In this document: positions 1 through 6,585 of the stretch, piece after piece
How positions within the stretch are numbered: the stretch's first letter is position 1
Layout: every line of letters starts with the position of its first letter
DNA from: a bacterium
GTDB lineage: Bacteria > Blakebacterota > Blakebacteria > Blakebacterales > Blakebacteraceae
Assembly: GCA_025774615.1 (NCBI GenBank)
Contig: JALGVQ010000165.1
Coordinates: forward strand, 1-8,748
Reading direction: 5' to 3'
DNA: 8,748 nucleotides
Position numbers and translations under genes: made by a program
The notes under the pieces: model-generated
Database searches by the model: none
Told to the model about the DNA's origin: nothing
The model's input: only the letters and a program-made list of their open reading frames with translations

Positions 1-1743
1 ATACTCTTCAAGTGCGGTCTGGGTCCCTATACAGTCTTTAACCGTGTTTCGTATGATAAGTATCCTGGCACCTTGTACGGCCGCCGCGAGTGCAATTTCT
101 GCAACGGCACCAGGATCTTCCGCACACGCCTCCAATTGTAACATGATATGCTTAGAGAGAAGCTGAACATCCTCATTATCTTCATCTACAGAATGAACGG
201 AGATTTCTTCCCCTGACGAATTCGAGATGGATGGATATTGATAGCGGAGTGCCTGCTCGAGCGGAGGCACCTCATTATGACTGTCCGGTTGGAGTAAATC
301 CTCTCGAACCACGGAGCCCAGAGTCGCAGACATAAGCAAAGCATGACCCCCCGCTTGAACATGCTTACGCAATGATTCTCGAAGGAGACGGTTCATATAC
401 ATGTCGGAGGCATGGACCTCGTCCACAACGATAAGGTGACGAAGCAGGGCACTGCTCCTGAGGTGAGAATACTTCACCGCGAGTGCCCCCAGCAGAACCT
501 GGTCGATGGTTCCGATGACGATCGCTCCGGCAAAGAACCTGCGGGGATTCTCGGAGGCCCAGCCCCGGAAGTGCAGGTGATCGGATTCATCATCCGGCCA
601 GAGGACCTCGAACTTCTCCAAGCCTCGTTCGCCTTCCTGTCCGTCCACCTTCATGTACCCCGGTACAGCCAGCACAACAGGGGGGCGGTTCTCCTCCTCA
701 GGGAAGGCGTTAATGATGATATCGAGAACCCGCTCGTAGATCTGAGTCGCCGCGGTGCGTGTAGGCAAACCAAAATACAGTCCGTCCACCTGACGGGCAT
801 GGAACATTCTGAGGAAATACAGCATGGCGGCTTCGGTCTTGCCGGATCCGGTCTCCGCCTCAAGGACTGTGATGGTCCCGGTATCTTCGATCTCTATATC
901 ACCGACCAGGGTCTGGATACGCCGTGGTTTTGATTTGGACAGGACGAGATCGAATTCTGGTACGTCCGCGCCAAGCGACTTCTGTGCCTGCCTTGTATCG
1001 GTCCCGATCCAGTTGAGGACCTTGGCGGCCTGATCCTGTGCATATCCCATGCGGTCCTCGGCATCTGTCTCCGAGAAAGGGAAGAATTGCGTATCGGAGC
1101 CGATCCAATCAGCGAGGTTGACAATTCCGTTGAGTGCATGCTGAAAGGCGGGTGAGGTGGGAAGGGGTGCGGATGCCCCTGCCTCGAATGCGGAGGGGAA
1201 CCATGTTCTCAGTCTGCCTTGTAGCGAAGCGATCCCTTCGAAAGGGTCTAATCCGTTGGCGGGACGCCAGAAGACTGGTTCGTGGCCCACACCTATCGGC
1301 TCGGGTCGACCGTGGTGGCAGAATATGGAAATGAGAACCCGGAACAGTCCCGTTTCATCATCACCCCACGTCAGCAAAGTCCCGACATCCAGTGCCTCAG
1401 CCAATCGTTCGGCTTCGTCACACGGATTGCGGAACAATCCTAACAACGGCCGCACATGTCCTGTGGCAGGCCTTCGATGAAAAGCCTTATTCTGAAAACC
1501 TATGTTGAATTTCCCCACGTCGTGGAGAGCGACGAGTGTGCTGAGCCGTTCGATCTGAACGTCATCAAATGTTATCTGTCCACCGAGCCGGGCGAGGCGG
1601 GATCCCAGAATCGTATTGGTCAGCAGTGCACGGAAGACCGCCGCCACATCTGCCAAGTGATCCTCCAGCGGGTGCCATGCGGAGATATCACCCTCGGCAT
1701 CTGACTTCAGTTTCGCCCAGAATCCTGTTGGGGTACCCTGCAT
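1..1743 (-). CDS. cas3: CRISPR-associated HD-nuclease/helicase Cas3, partial (subtype I-G-like)
   Basis: This is the effector nuclease-helicase of a type I CRISPR-Cas system: Cascade recruits it to R-loops, and it unwinds and degrades target DNA. I translated 581 codons by hand; the 3' end lies beyond the left edge. The N-terminal HD domain shows H24 and H29 in a WHPLEDH motif, H74-D75 in ALHDVGK, and H143-H144 in FCHHG. The helicase shows Walker A ETGSGKTEA (K302), the DEVH box at 441-444 and SATL at 472-475. The visible part ends just after an ARILIIRNTVKD segment, about where the second RecA domain should begin. The phrases LPTRTAATQIYERV, GTIDQVLLGAL and VVDEVHASDMYM recall Cas3 of subtype I-G (formerly I-U); the subtype is my inference, the family is not in doubt. 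The ATG at 1743 is the first possible start, because an in-frame TGA lies five codons upstream. Shine-Dalgarno pairing is weak. The exonuclease gene sits 72 bp upstream on the same strand. Confidence 0.93.
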   Translation of the reverse strand, partial: MQGTPTGFWAKLKSDAEGDISAWHPLEDHLADVAAVFRALLTNTILGSRLARLGGQITFDDVQIERLSTLVALHDVGKFNIGFQNKAFHRRPATGHVRPLLGLFRNPCDEAERLAEALDVGTLLTWGDDETGLFRVLISIFCHHGRPEPIGVGHEPVFWRPANGLDPFEGIASLQGRLRTWFPSAFEAGASAPLPTSPAFQHALNGIVNLADWIGSDTQFFPFSETDAEDRMGYAQDQAAKVLNWIGTDTRQAQKSLGADVPEFDLVLSKSKPRRIQTLVGDIEIEDTGTITVLEAETGSGKTEAAMLYFLRMFHARQVDGLYFGLPTRTAATQIYERVLDIIINAFPEEENRPPVVLAVPGYMKVDGQEGERGLEKFEVLWPDDESDHLHFRGWASENPRRFFAGAIVIGTIDQVLLGALAVKYSHLRSSALLRHLIVVDEVHASDMYMNRLLRESLRKHVQAGGHALLMSATLGSVVREDLLQPDSHNEVPPLEQALRYQYPSISNSSGEEISVHSVDEDNEDVQLLSKHIMLQLEACAEDPGAVAEIALAAAVQGARILIIRNTVKDCIGTQTALEEY

Positions 1744-1815
1744 TGTCTTGATTTCTCAGTCCCTATAGAGCCCCAAAAAAAATCAATATGTCGACTACAC
1801 AAGTCAATACACCTG
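1744..1815 (-). other. Spacer between exonuclease and cas3
   Basis: This 72-bp AT-rich gap separates two genes on the same strand. Read on the minus strand it contains TTGACT and a run of eight T, but no matching -10 box at normal spacing and no hairpin. Co-transcription of the exonuclease and cas3 is therefore plausible, while a separate weak cas3 promoter cannot be excluded. Confidence 0.3.
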
Positions 1816-2334
1816 TTATCGATTAAATTCAAGCACTCTCTGTAATCCAACCTCCTCTATCGCGAGTCTGACGATACTCGCACATGCCAGTGCATCCGAC
1901 TCTACCAGGTGATGATCCAACGGAATGTTGAGGGTTCGACATACATCGGGAAGACGCGTCGGAAAGATGCCCCAGATTCGCCGAGCCAGGTGCATCGTGC
2001 AGACAAATGGAACACTAATCACAGGTAGTCCGCAGCGTTGCCATGCGGCAGTTAACACTCGACAGTCGAACTGAGCATTGTGTGCGGCGATGAATGTGGC
2101 TGTTTCCAACATTGGAACTAATGATTGCCATGTTGTCGCGAAGTCGGGCATGTTCTGGACGAACTTCCAGCTCAAACCATGTATATGCGTGAATTCAAAT
2201 CGATTCTCAAAAGGCCGAATAAAGCGGGTAACGGGCTCATCCATACCATCATTGACAATCCTTACAATAGAGATCGCACAGATACTGGAGGGATCTCTTG
2301 AGGCTGTCTCGACATCCAACGCTGCGAAACTCAT
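1816..2334 (-). CDS. DEDDh-family (DnaQ-like) 3'-5' exonuclease next to cas3
   Basis: A 172-residue protein that is essentially one RNase-H-fold exonuclease domain, predicted to remove nucleotides from DNA or RNA 3' ends using two metal ions. The complete DEDDh set is visible: D7 and E9 in ALDVET (Exo I), D90 in AAHNAQFD (Exo II), and H142 with D147 in HHLVESDA (Exo III). HIHGL at 50-54 is also typical of the DnaQ/polymerase III epsilon fold. There is no polymerase-binding tail and no fused Cas2, helicase or BRCT domain. The ATG at 2334 places Exo I at the usual distance from the N-terminus, though no strong ribosome binding site precedes it. It lies directly upstream of cas3 on the same strand and shares its lower GC content. 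DnaQ-type exonucleases are known to trim prespacers and occur fused to Cas2 in some type I-E systems, so a role in adaptation is a reasonable inference. A general repair role remains possible. Confidence 0.88.
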   Translation of the reverse strand: MSFAALDVETASRDPSSICAISIVRIVNDGMDEPVTRFIRPFENRFEFTHIHGLSWKFVQNMPDFATTWQSLVPMLETATFIAAHNAQFDCRVLTAAWQRCGLPVISVPFVCTMHLARRIWGIFPTRLPDVCRTLNIPLDHHLVESDALACASIVRLAIEEVGLQRVLEFNR

Positions 2335-2380
2335 TGGTTGCTTTTAGGATTATTCATTCAAGTACGTAGTAACTGAGTGG

Positions 2381-2386
2381 AGTATA
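2381..2386 (-). promoter_or_regulatory. Possible -10 box for the exonuclease-cas3 transcript
   Basis: On the minus strand this reads TATACT, five of six matches to TATAAT, and would give a leader of about 40 bases before the exonuclease ATG. No good -35 box sits at 16-18 bp. The surrounding stretch 2335-2460 is AT-rich and has no ORF of note on either strand, so it is the natural promoter region for the leftward genes. Confidence 0.25.
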
Positions 2387-2474
2387 GAGCATACATATTT
2401 TCTACTCTGAAAATTCTACAATACTTCAACCAGAACCAACAGGAATTTCTTGTCACTTCAATTCAGACATTCGA

Positions 2475-2498
2475 ACGCCCCGGCATCTGCCGGGGCGT
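2475..2498 (-). terminator. Strong hairpin ending the sigma / anti-sigma / DUF4097 operon
   Basis: Two perfectly complementary 11-base arms (ACGCCCCGGCA and TGCCGGGGCGT) are separated by two bases, giving a very GC-rich stem 32 bases past the DUF4097 stop codon. The sequence following it on the minus strand is not T-rich, so this is not a textbook intrinsic terminator. A transcription stop or a 3'-end stabilising stem are both possible. It also marks the change between the AT-richer CRISPR side and the GC-rich host-like side. Confidence 0.6.
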
Positions 2499-2530
2499 CT
2501 TCAAGCGTATCCCGTCCGGATGATGATCTG

Positions 2531-3463
2531 CTACTTCTCGATCGACACATCTCCGCTGAATGTCTTCACCCGCACACGCGAGTCACCGCTGCCGGTCACA
2601 AAGGTCAGATCCTTGCCGGGTCCGTATCTGCTCCGACGATCCGCCTGGGGACCCAGTTCATTATCGATGTCACCGCTGAAAGTCGAGATATCGAAGTTGG
2701 CCGAGACATCGGCAGGCAGCACAAGGGTTATCTCGCCGCTGAAGTTCTCCACAACCAGGATCGCGTCCCCCGACAGGCCCCCCCGGTAACGGATATCACC
2801 TGAGGTGGAGCTGATGTCGGCATCCTCGATCGCCCTGCCGGTCACGCTGATGTCACCACTGAGAGAGGAGGCTTTGATCACCCCGACCGCTTCCTCGATC
2901 TGGATCGTACCGCTCATCGTGCCGGCGTTGATCCCTCCCTGGCGGTCGCTGATCGTGATATCACCACTGAGGGTCTTCACATATACATCTGACGCTGTAC
3001 CTCCCACTTCGATGTTTCCACTCAGTGAGTTGAAGCGCAGATCACCGGTCACACCCGAGGATGTAATATCGGCGCTCAATGTCTCTATCTCGAGGCGCGA
3101 TCCCGCCGGCACACGGATCTCCAGTTCCGATCCTTCGATATTCCTGATGCCCCGCGCGCGGCGCTCATCCTCATCGGGAAGCACGACCTTGATCGTGACC
3201 TCGTTGCGTGTCGATTCGAATTCGAGCCGCTTGGTTCCCTCCCCGAGAGTCCCTTCAACCGAAACCTCGTTCCGGTTCCAGGCGATCACTTTGACCGACC
3301 CAGCCAGGTTGTTGATCTTCACGAGTCCGTCGGCCGATGCCGCCTTCTTCTCGTTCACTTTCTGCTGGGCTGTCACCATCACGGAAACGGATAGCGCCAG
3401 TACCAGAGCCATACCGAGAGAGGAAGCGACGTGCTTGAAATTCCTGGAGTATTCGGGACGCAT
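2531..3463 (-). CDS. Exported DUF4097-type beta-repeat protein
   Basis: A 310-residue protein with an N-terminal signal peptide: basic residues R2, R7 and K10, a hydrophobic stretch at about 12-31, and probable signal peptidase I cleavage after VTA (residue 32). The mature part is built from repeats of about 20 residues centred on SGD/SGN/SGT motifs (LSGNIEV, LSGDITI, MSGTIQI, LSGDISV, TSGDIRY, FSGEITL, FSGDVSI). This is the pattern of DUF4097 'putative adhesin' proteins, which fold as stacked beta-strands. No catalytic motif is visible. I chose the ATG at 3463 because GAGG lies eight bases upstream and the signal peptide follows directly. An ATG at 3481 overlapping the anti-sigma stop codon is the alternative, adding six residues. 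It is third in the sigma / anti-sigma operon. DUF4097 proteins such as LiaG of Bacillus sit in envelope-stress operons, so a cell-surface stress role is inferred. Confidence 0.85.
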   Translation of the reverse strand: MRPEYSRNFKHVASSLGMALVLALSVSVMVTAQQKVNEKKAASADGLVKINNLAGSVKVIAWNRNEVSVEGTLGEGTKRLEFESTRNEVTIKVVLPDEDERRARGIRNIEGSELEIRVPAGSRLEIETLSADITSSGVTGDLRFNSLSGNIEVGGTASDVYVKTLSGDITISDRQGGINAGTMSGTIQIEEAVGVIKASSLSGDISVTGRAIEDADISSTSGDIRYRGGLSGDAILVVENFSGEITLVLPADVSANFDISTFSGDIDNELGPQADRRSRYGPGKDLTFVTGSGDSRVRVKTFSGDVSIEK

Positions 3464-3473
3464 GATCAGTGCC

Positions 3474-4130
3474 TCATTCATTACTGGTTGCGATTTGCGC
3501 GGTCCACTGGAGCAGTTCGACCTTCTGCTGGTATACGGTCGAGAGTATGGACTGCAGTTCTCTGTCGGACGGGTTGTTCCAGAGAGCATTTCGTGATTCC
3601 TCAATGGCATCATCAAGCACTCTCAGATTCTGATCTATCATATCGAGAGCCGATTCCGGGACCGCTGCCCGACGTTCGGCGACCGCGTAGGAGAGTTCCT
3701 CGATGGCTCCGAGGTATTGCCTCTCCATCGCTGCGGTTGTGATCTGACCGATCTGCCACTCGGTCATCATCCACTCTATCGATCCCATTCCCCTTTCGAT
3801 CATCCGTGGGAGAAGGAGCGATCCTGCCGTTACAAGAACAAAGAGAGCTGCTGCCGCGAGCACATACTTCGGTCGGTTGAAGAAAGAGAGGCGTGATGGC
3901 GCTGACCTCTCCTGCCCTATCTGAGACCTTATTGCTGTCCAGAGGTCCTTCGATGGATCGATCTCTGATGGCAGGTCGGCGGCATCGTCGAGCAGGGCCT
4001 GCAATGCAGCGAGATCTCTGCGACATGAGTCACACCCGGTCAGATGAGCCTCGAGTCGGGAACGATCTCCTTCCGGAAGGATCCCGTCGACGAAATCGTC
4101 CAGGAGCTGTTGCACCCGTTCACATGTCAT
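3474..4130 (-). CDS. Membrane anti-sigma factor with zinc-finger (ZAS) N-terminus
   Basis: A 218-residue single-pass membrane protein expected to hold the adjacent ECF sigma factor inactive at the inner membrane. The cytoplasmic N-terminus has C3 and the HxxxCxxC motif H29-C33-C36, the zinc-binding anti-sigma signature. One transmembrane helix follows at about 89-107 (YVLAAAALFVLVTAGSLLL). The remaining ~110 residues would be periplasmic and look helical, possibly coiled-coil (about 135-210), with no recognised sensor domain. Its ATG overlaps the sigma stop codon as ATGA (4127-4130), so the two are likely translationally coupled, giving matched amounts. Downstream, its stop codon lies next to the DUF4097 start. 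Pairing with the sigma factor is inferred from order and domain type. Confidence 0.88.
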   Translation of the reverse strand: MTCERVQQLLDDFVDGILPEGDRSRLEAHLTGCDSCRRDLAALQALLDDAADLPSEIDPSKDLWTAIRSQIGQERSAPSRLSFFNRPKYVLAAAALFVLVTAGSLLLPRMIERGMGSIEWMMTEWQIGQITTAAMERQYLGAIEELSYAVAERRAAVPESALDMIDQNLRVLDDAIEESRNALWNNPSDRELQSILSTVYQQKVELLQWTAQIATSNE

Positions 4131-4780
4131 CGTCTGAGATCCTTTCTCAGGAGTCCTCGGGCCCGGTGAAGCTGGGCCTTCGATGTCCCGGTACTCGTGT
4201 TCATCATCGTCGCGATCTCCTCATGGCGATAGCCTTCGATATCGTGCAGTACGAAGACCATTCGCGCTCTCTCGGGCAGTGCTGCGATCGCCCGTTCCAG
4301 GTCGATCCTCATATCCTCCCGGGGAGGCCTGTCTGCGTGGTCGGGAGAGGAGGTGTCTCCGAAGAGTTCCTCTTTCTCCCTCCTGCGCTTTCTGGCCCGC
4401 TGATACTGGAGGACCGTGTTCACCGCGAGCCGGTGGAGCCAGGTGCCGAATGCCGAATCACCCCGGAATGTGTTCAGTTTTTTCCAGACCTGAACGAAGG
4501 TGTCCTGGGTGAGCACCTCAGCGAGCTCGGCGTTCGCGGTGAGCCGCAGACAGATCGCGTAAACGCGACCGAGTTCCAGGCGGTATAGTTCCTCGAACGC
4601 CGGAAGGTCGCCTCCCCGGGCCCGTTGGACCAGTTCCGCTTCGCGGTCCGCGTGGTCCGCGATCTCTCCCTTTTTCAAATCGCCCTGTGGGCTCAGCACG
4701 TGATCTTGTGCCCTGTTCGTGTGATTGGATGCCAGAGAACTCCAAAAGGTTTGGATTGGTATACGAGTTTTGTCGATCAT
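4127..4780 (-). CDS. ECF (sigma-70 family) RNA polymerase sigma factor
   Basis: An extracytoplasmic-function sigma factor that directs RNA polymerase to a stress or envelope regulon. Region 2 spans about residues 58-130 (AFEELYRLELGRVYAICLRL to VNTVLQYQRARKRR), and region 4 about 158-213 (LERAIAALPERARMVFVLHD, then the helix-turn-helix around EEIATMMNTSTGTSKAQLHR). No region 1 or region 3 is present, as expected for this class. The start is uncertain. The ATG at 4780 gives 217 residues with a 45-residue non-conserved leader and no ribosome binding site. A GTG at 4699 gives 190 residues, nearer the usual ECF length, and would leave room for divergent promoters. The gene overlaps the anti-sigma gene by ATGA. 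Autoregulation is likely for the class and is weakly supported by a promoter-like element at 4760-4790. Confidence 0.9.
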   Translation of the reverse strand: MIDKTRIPIQTFWSSLASNHTNRAQDHVLSPQGDLKKGEIADHADREAELVQRARGGDLPAFEELYRLELGRVYAICLRLTANAELAEVLTQDTFVQVWKKLNTFRGDSAFGTWLHRLAVNTVLQYQRARKRRREKEELFGDTSSPDHADRPPREDMRIDLERAIAALPERARMVFVLHDIEGYRHEEIATMMNTSTGTSKAQLHRARGLLRKDLRR

Positions 4781-4790
4781 GGTTACACGC
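4760..4790 (-). promoter_or_regulatory. Possible ECF-type autoregulatory promoter of the sigma operon
   Basis: On the minus strand TGTAACC is followed 17 bases later by a CGTATACC element whose TATACC starts at 4765. An AAC-type -35 with a CGTA-containing -10 is the general shape of ECF promoters. It would start transcription near 4752, inside the ORF if translation begins at 4780 but about 50 bases ahead of the GTG at 4699. The pattern is short and could be chance. Confidence 0.25.
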
Positions 4791-4822
4791 GCAAGCAGTG
4801 ATAGGATGGTGAAAGGATGTCC

Positions 4823-6064
4823 ATGCTTCTGAATTGCCCTGCGATCCGGCAACGATTCCTCAGGCTGTTCTCTCTCATCCTCGTGTTGATGTACCCGTTC
4901 CTGACCACGGGATGCGGAAAAGAGGGGGGTACGGCTGAACCGCGGCGGGAGCGTCTCGATAGTGGCGTTGTCCGCCTTACCCATGCAGAGCTCGACCTGC
5001 GTTCCCTTTCCTTCGATCTGGTCGCTGAATGGAATGTATGGGGTACAGATGCTCCCTATCTGTTCAGTGATGTGACTGATGTAGTGGGGGGAAGTGGCAC
5101 CTTCTTCCTGCTGGACGGCGGCAACCATGAGGTTGTGGAATTCACTCCCGACGGATCGTTGCGCAATTCTTTCGGACGGGAGGGTTCAGGGCCTGGTGAG
5201 TTCAGGTACCCCCTGCAGATGGCGATGTATGAGGATCGCCTCTGGATATCCGATGTAGGCAACGTCCGGTTCTCGGTCTACAACACAGATGGTTCCTCTG
5301 AGCGGGATATCCGCTGGCCGGGCGGCAGCCGCCTGGTGAATTCCTTCGCAATAACGCCACGGGGAGGGATCCTGCATGGAGGAGTGTGGCCGCTGACGGT
5401 GGCGGAACTCGCCGAACAGGAACCGATCTACTATCTGGCTGAATTCGCCGGAGAAGGAGTATGGGAAGAGGGAAGCATCGTGCACCTCGATACCCTCGCT
5501 GTCATGAGAGCGGAACCATGGTCAGGATTCGTGATCCGTTCAGAGGAAGGTGATGAGCGCGGGTGGTTCGAAGCGCCGGTCTTCTCACCTCAGTTCTACT
5601 GGTCTGCCTCGGGTGGGGTGGTCGTCACCGTCACGTCGCCTGACTACCGGTTCGAAGTGCGGGATACGCGGGGGAAGATCATGCTCGAGGTCGTGTGTCC
5701 ATCTCCCGATCTGCGGGTCACCGAGGAGCACAGGAGATGGTATTTCGAATCCTTCACGCACACAGCCCTCCCCGGTTCCGAGCCGTTCACCCTCACCTCC
5801 GATTCGAAAGCCCGTTTTGAATTCGCGCGGGTTATGCCGGCGATCGCCGGTATAACGATCGACGGGGCCGGGAATATCTACGTACTGGCGAACACACCTG
5901 AACCGGGGGTCACAAGACTCGACCTCTTTACATCCGAAGGAATGTACAGGGGGTCAGTCGCAGAGATCGGACTCCCCGAAGCGTTCATCGGTGACGGGAC
6001 GATCCTGCTGAGAGACCCTGATCCATCAGGACTCGACCGCTTCCGGACCGGGATCATACACTGA
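4823..6064 (+). CDS. Probable lipoprotein with NHL / 6-bladed beta-propeller fold
   Basis: A 413-residue exported protein. The N-terminus has basic residues, a hydrophobic segment (LFSLILVLMYPFL) and then TTGC, a slightly imperfect lipobox (Thr rather than Leu at -3), so lipid attachment to that Cys (residue 31) is probable. The body has beta-propeller blades of the NHL type: a FFLLDGGNHEVVEF blade followed by DGSLRNSFGREGSGPGEF (about 90-125), a DRLWISDVGNVRFSVYNTDG blade (about 135-155), and a late blade GNIYVLANTPEPGVTRLDLF (about 350-375). Such propellers usually bind ligands or proteins; no enzyme active site is visible. I chose the ATG at 4823 because AAAGGA stands five bases before it; the ATG at 4817 would add two residues. 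It is transcribed away from the ECF sigma gene with only a short gap, so it may belong to that regulon, though I see no clear ECF promoter in this direction. Confidence 0.8.
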   Translation: MLLNCPAIRQRFLRLFSLILVLMYPFLTTGCGKEGGTAEPRRERLDSGVVRLTHAELDLRSLSFDLVAEWNVWGTDAPYLFSDVTDVVGGSGTFFLLDGGNHEVVEFTPDGSLRNSFGREGSGPGEFRYPLQMAMYEDRLWISDVGNVRFSVYNTDGSSERDIRWPGGSRLVNSFAITPRGGILHGGVWPLTVAELAEQEPIYYLAEFAGEGVWEEGSIVHLDTLAVMRAEPWSGFVIRSEEGDERGWFEAPVFSPQFYWSASGGVVVTVTSPDYRFEVRDTRGKIMLEVVCPSPDLRVTEEHRRWYFESFTHTALPGSEPFTLTSDSKARFEFARVMPAIAGITIDGAGNIYVLANTPEPGVTRLDLFTSEGMYRGSVAEIGLPEAFIGDGTILLRDPDPSGLDRFRTGIIH

Positions 6065-6074
6065 GGGGTCCCTT

Positions 6075-6111
6075 ACCGATCAGAGGAACAGGGGTGGTTC
6101 TCCTCATCGGT
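6075..6111. terminator. Imperfect hairpin between convergent genes
   Basis: Arms 6075-6089 and 6097-6111 pair over about 13 of 15 positions (ACCGAT with ATCGGT, then GGAAC with GTTCT allowing one G-U pair) around a seven-base loop. It lies 11 bases after the lipoprotein stop codon and could act as a terminator in that direction. No T-run follows, so the call is tentative. It covers the ancestral stop codon of the decayed nitroreductase gene. Confidence 0.4.
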
Positions 6112-6566
6112 CACTGAACACGATCTCTTCAAGCGGCCTTCGCGCGCGCGTTTCTTTCGACCGTGTCACGATGCCCTCCGGTGTCTTTCGACCGTGCCAC
6201 GATGCCCTCCGGTGCCTGCTCCAGATCTCCGGGATACCCGAGGGCGATCATCGCGACCGTCTCGAACCCCTCCGGGATCCCGAACAGCTCGATCGCCTTC
6301 GAACGTGAGAACCCGGCCATCGGATGACCCTGCATCCCCATCGAGGACGCCTGGATCAGAAGGTTCTCAGCCGCCATACCGGCATCATGCCAGGCATGTC
6401 GATTCTCTCTCTCATTCCTGCTGAATCGGGTTCCGGCGACCACAAGCACCAGAAGGGGAGCATGTCGAGCCCACCGCGCCGCCTCGAACAGCGTCCGGAG
6501 TTCCTCACTCGTGACTGACCTGTCGGAGAAGATCGTGGGACTCCATCGCTCCCGAACCGCTCGATA
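6104..6566 (-). pseudogene. Decayed nitroreductase-family gene
   Basis: Remnant of an FMN-dependent nitroreductase. Read in one minus-strand frame from 6566 it gives RWSPTIFSDRSVTSEELR, the family's N-terminal motif, then EAARWARHAPLLVLVVAGTR, NRHAWHDAGMAAENLLIQAS, GHPMAGF, and FGIPEGFETVAMIALGYPGD, all typical of the family. Three defects are visible. First, there is no ATG, GTG or TTG ahead of the N-terminal motif, and a TAA precedes it (6567-6569). Second, EAARWA runs straight into RHAPLL, whereas intact members have about 45-50 residues between, including the SxxNxQPW segment; this looks like an in-frame deletion. Third, a 31-bp tandem duplication (6153-6214) shifts the frame so the present reading ends at 6129. 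With one copy removed the frame continues to a TGA at 6104 with the tail RRPLEEIVFSDR, close to the family C-terminus. The longest standard ORF now is GTG 6449 to 6129 (106 residues), which would lack the cofactor-binding start. Confidence 0.82.
6153..6214. repeat. 31-bp tandem duplication
   Basis: Two adjacent 31-base units, 6153-6183 and 6184-6214, begin TCTTTCGACCGTG and end CCCTCCGGTG. They differ only at base 14 (T at 6166, C at 6197). Since 31 is not a multiple of three, the duplication changes the reading frame of the nitroreductase remnant. Confidence 0.95.
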
Positions 6567-6585
6567 TTACCGGTTATGGGGAATG

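Noticed and set aside
412-933. Plus-strand ORF of 173 codons
   Set aside because: It is antisense to the cas3 helicase domain, where the minus frame gives Walker A, DEVH and SATL motifs in order.
1-2530. CRISPR array or leader near cas3
   Set aside because: I looked for regularly spaced repeats of about 25-40 bases and found none. The array, if present, lies outside the window.
2805-3596. Long plus-strand ORF of 263 codons
   Set aside because: It lies wholly opposite the DUF4097 gene, whose repeats, signal peptide and operon position are convincing. The plus-strand translation is Ser/Pro/Arg-rich without any recognisable motif, as expected from a coding shadow.
3464-3616. Upstream extension of the DUF4097 gene to 3616
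   Set aside because: The extra N-terminal residues are Arg/Ser/Pro-rich, overlap the anti-sigma gene by about 140 bases and would bury the signal peptide. GAGG precedes the ATG at 3463.
3893-4588. Plus-strand ORF of 231 codons across the sigma and anti-sigma genes
   Set aside because: It is antisense to two clearly recognised proteins and shows no domain of its own.
4781-5128. Upstream extension of the sigma factor to 5128
   Set aside because: It would place over 110 unrelated residues ahead of the sigma domains and overlap the divergent lipoprotein gene.
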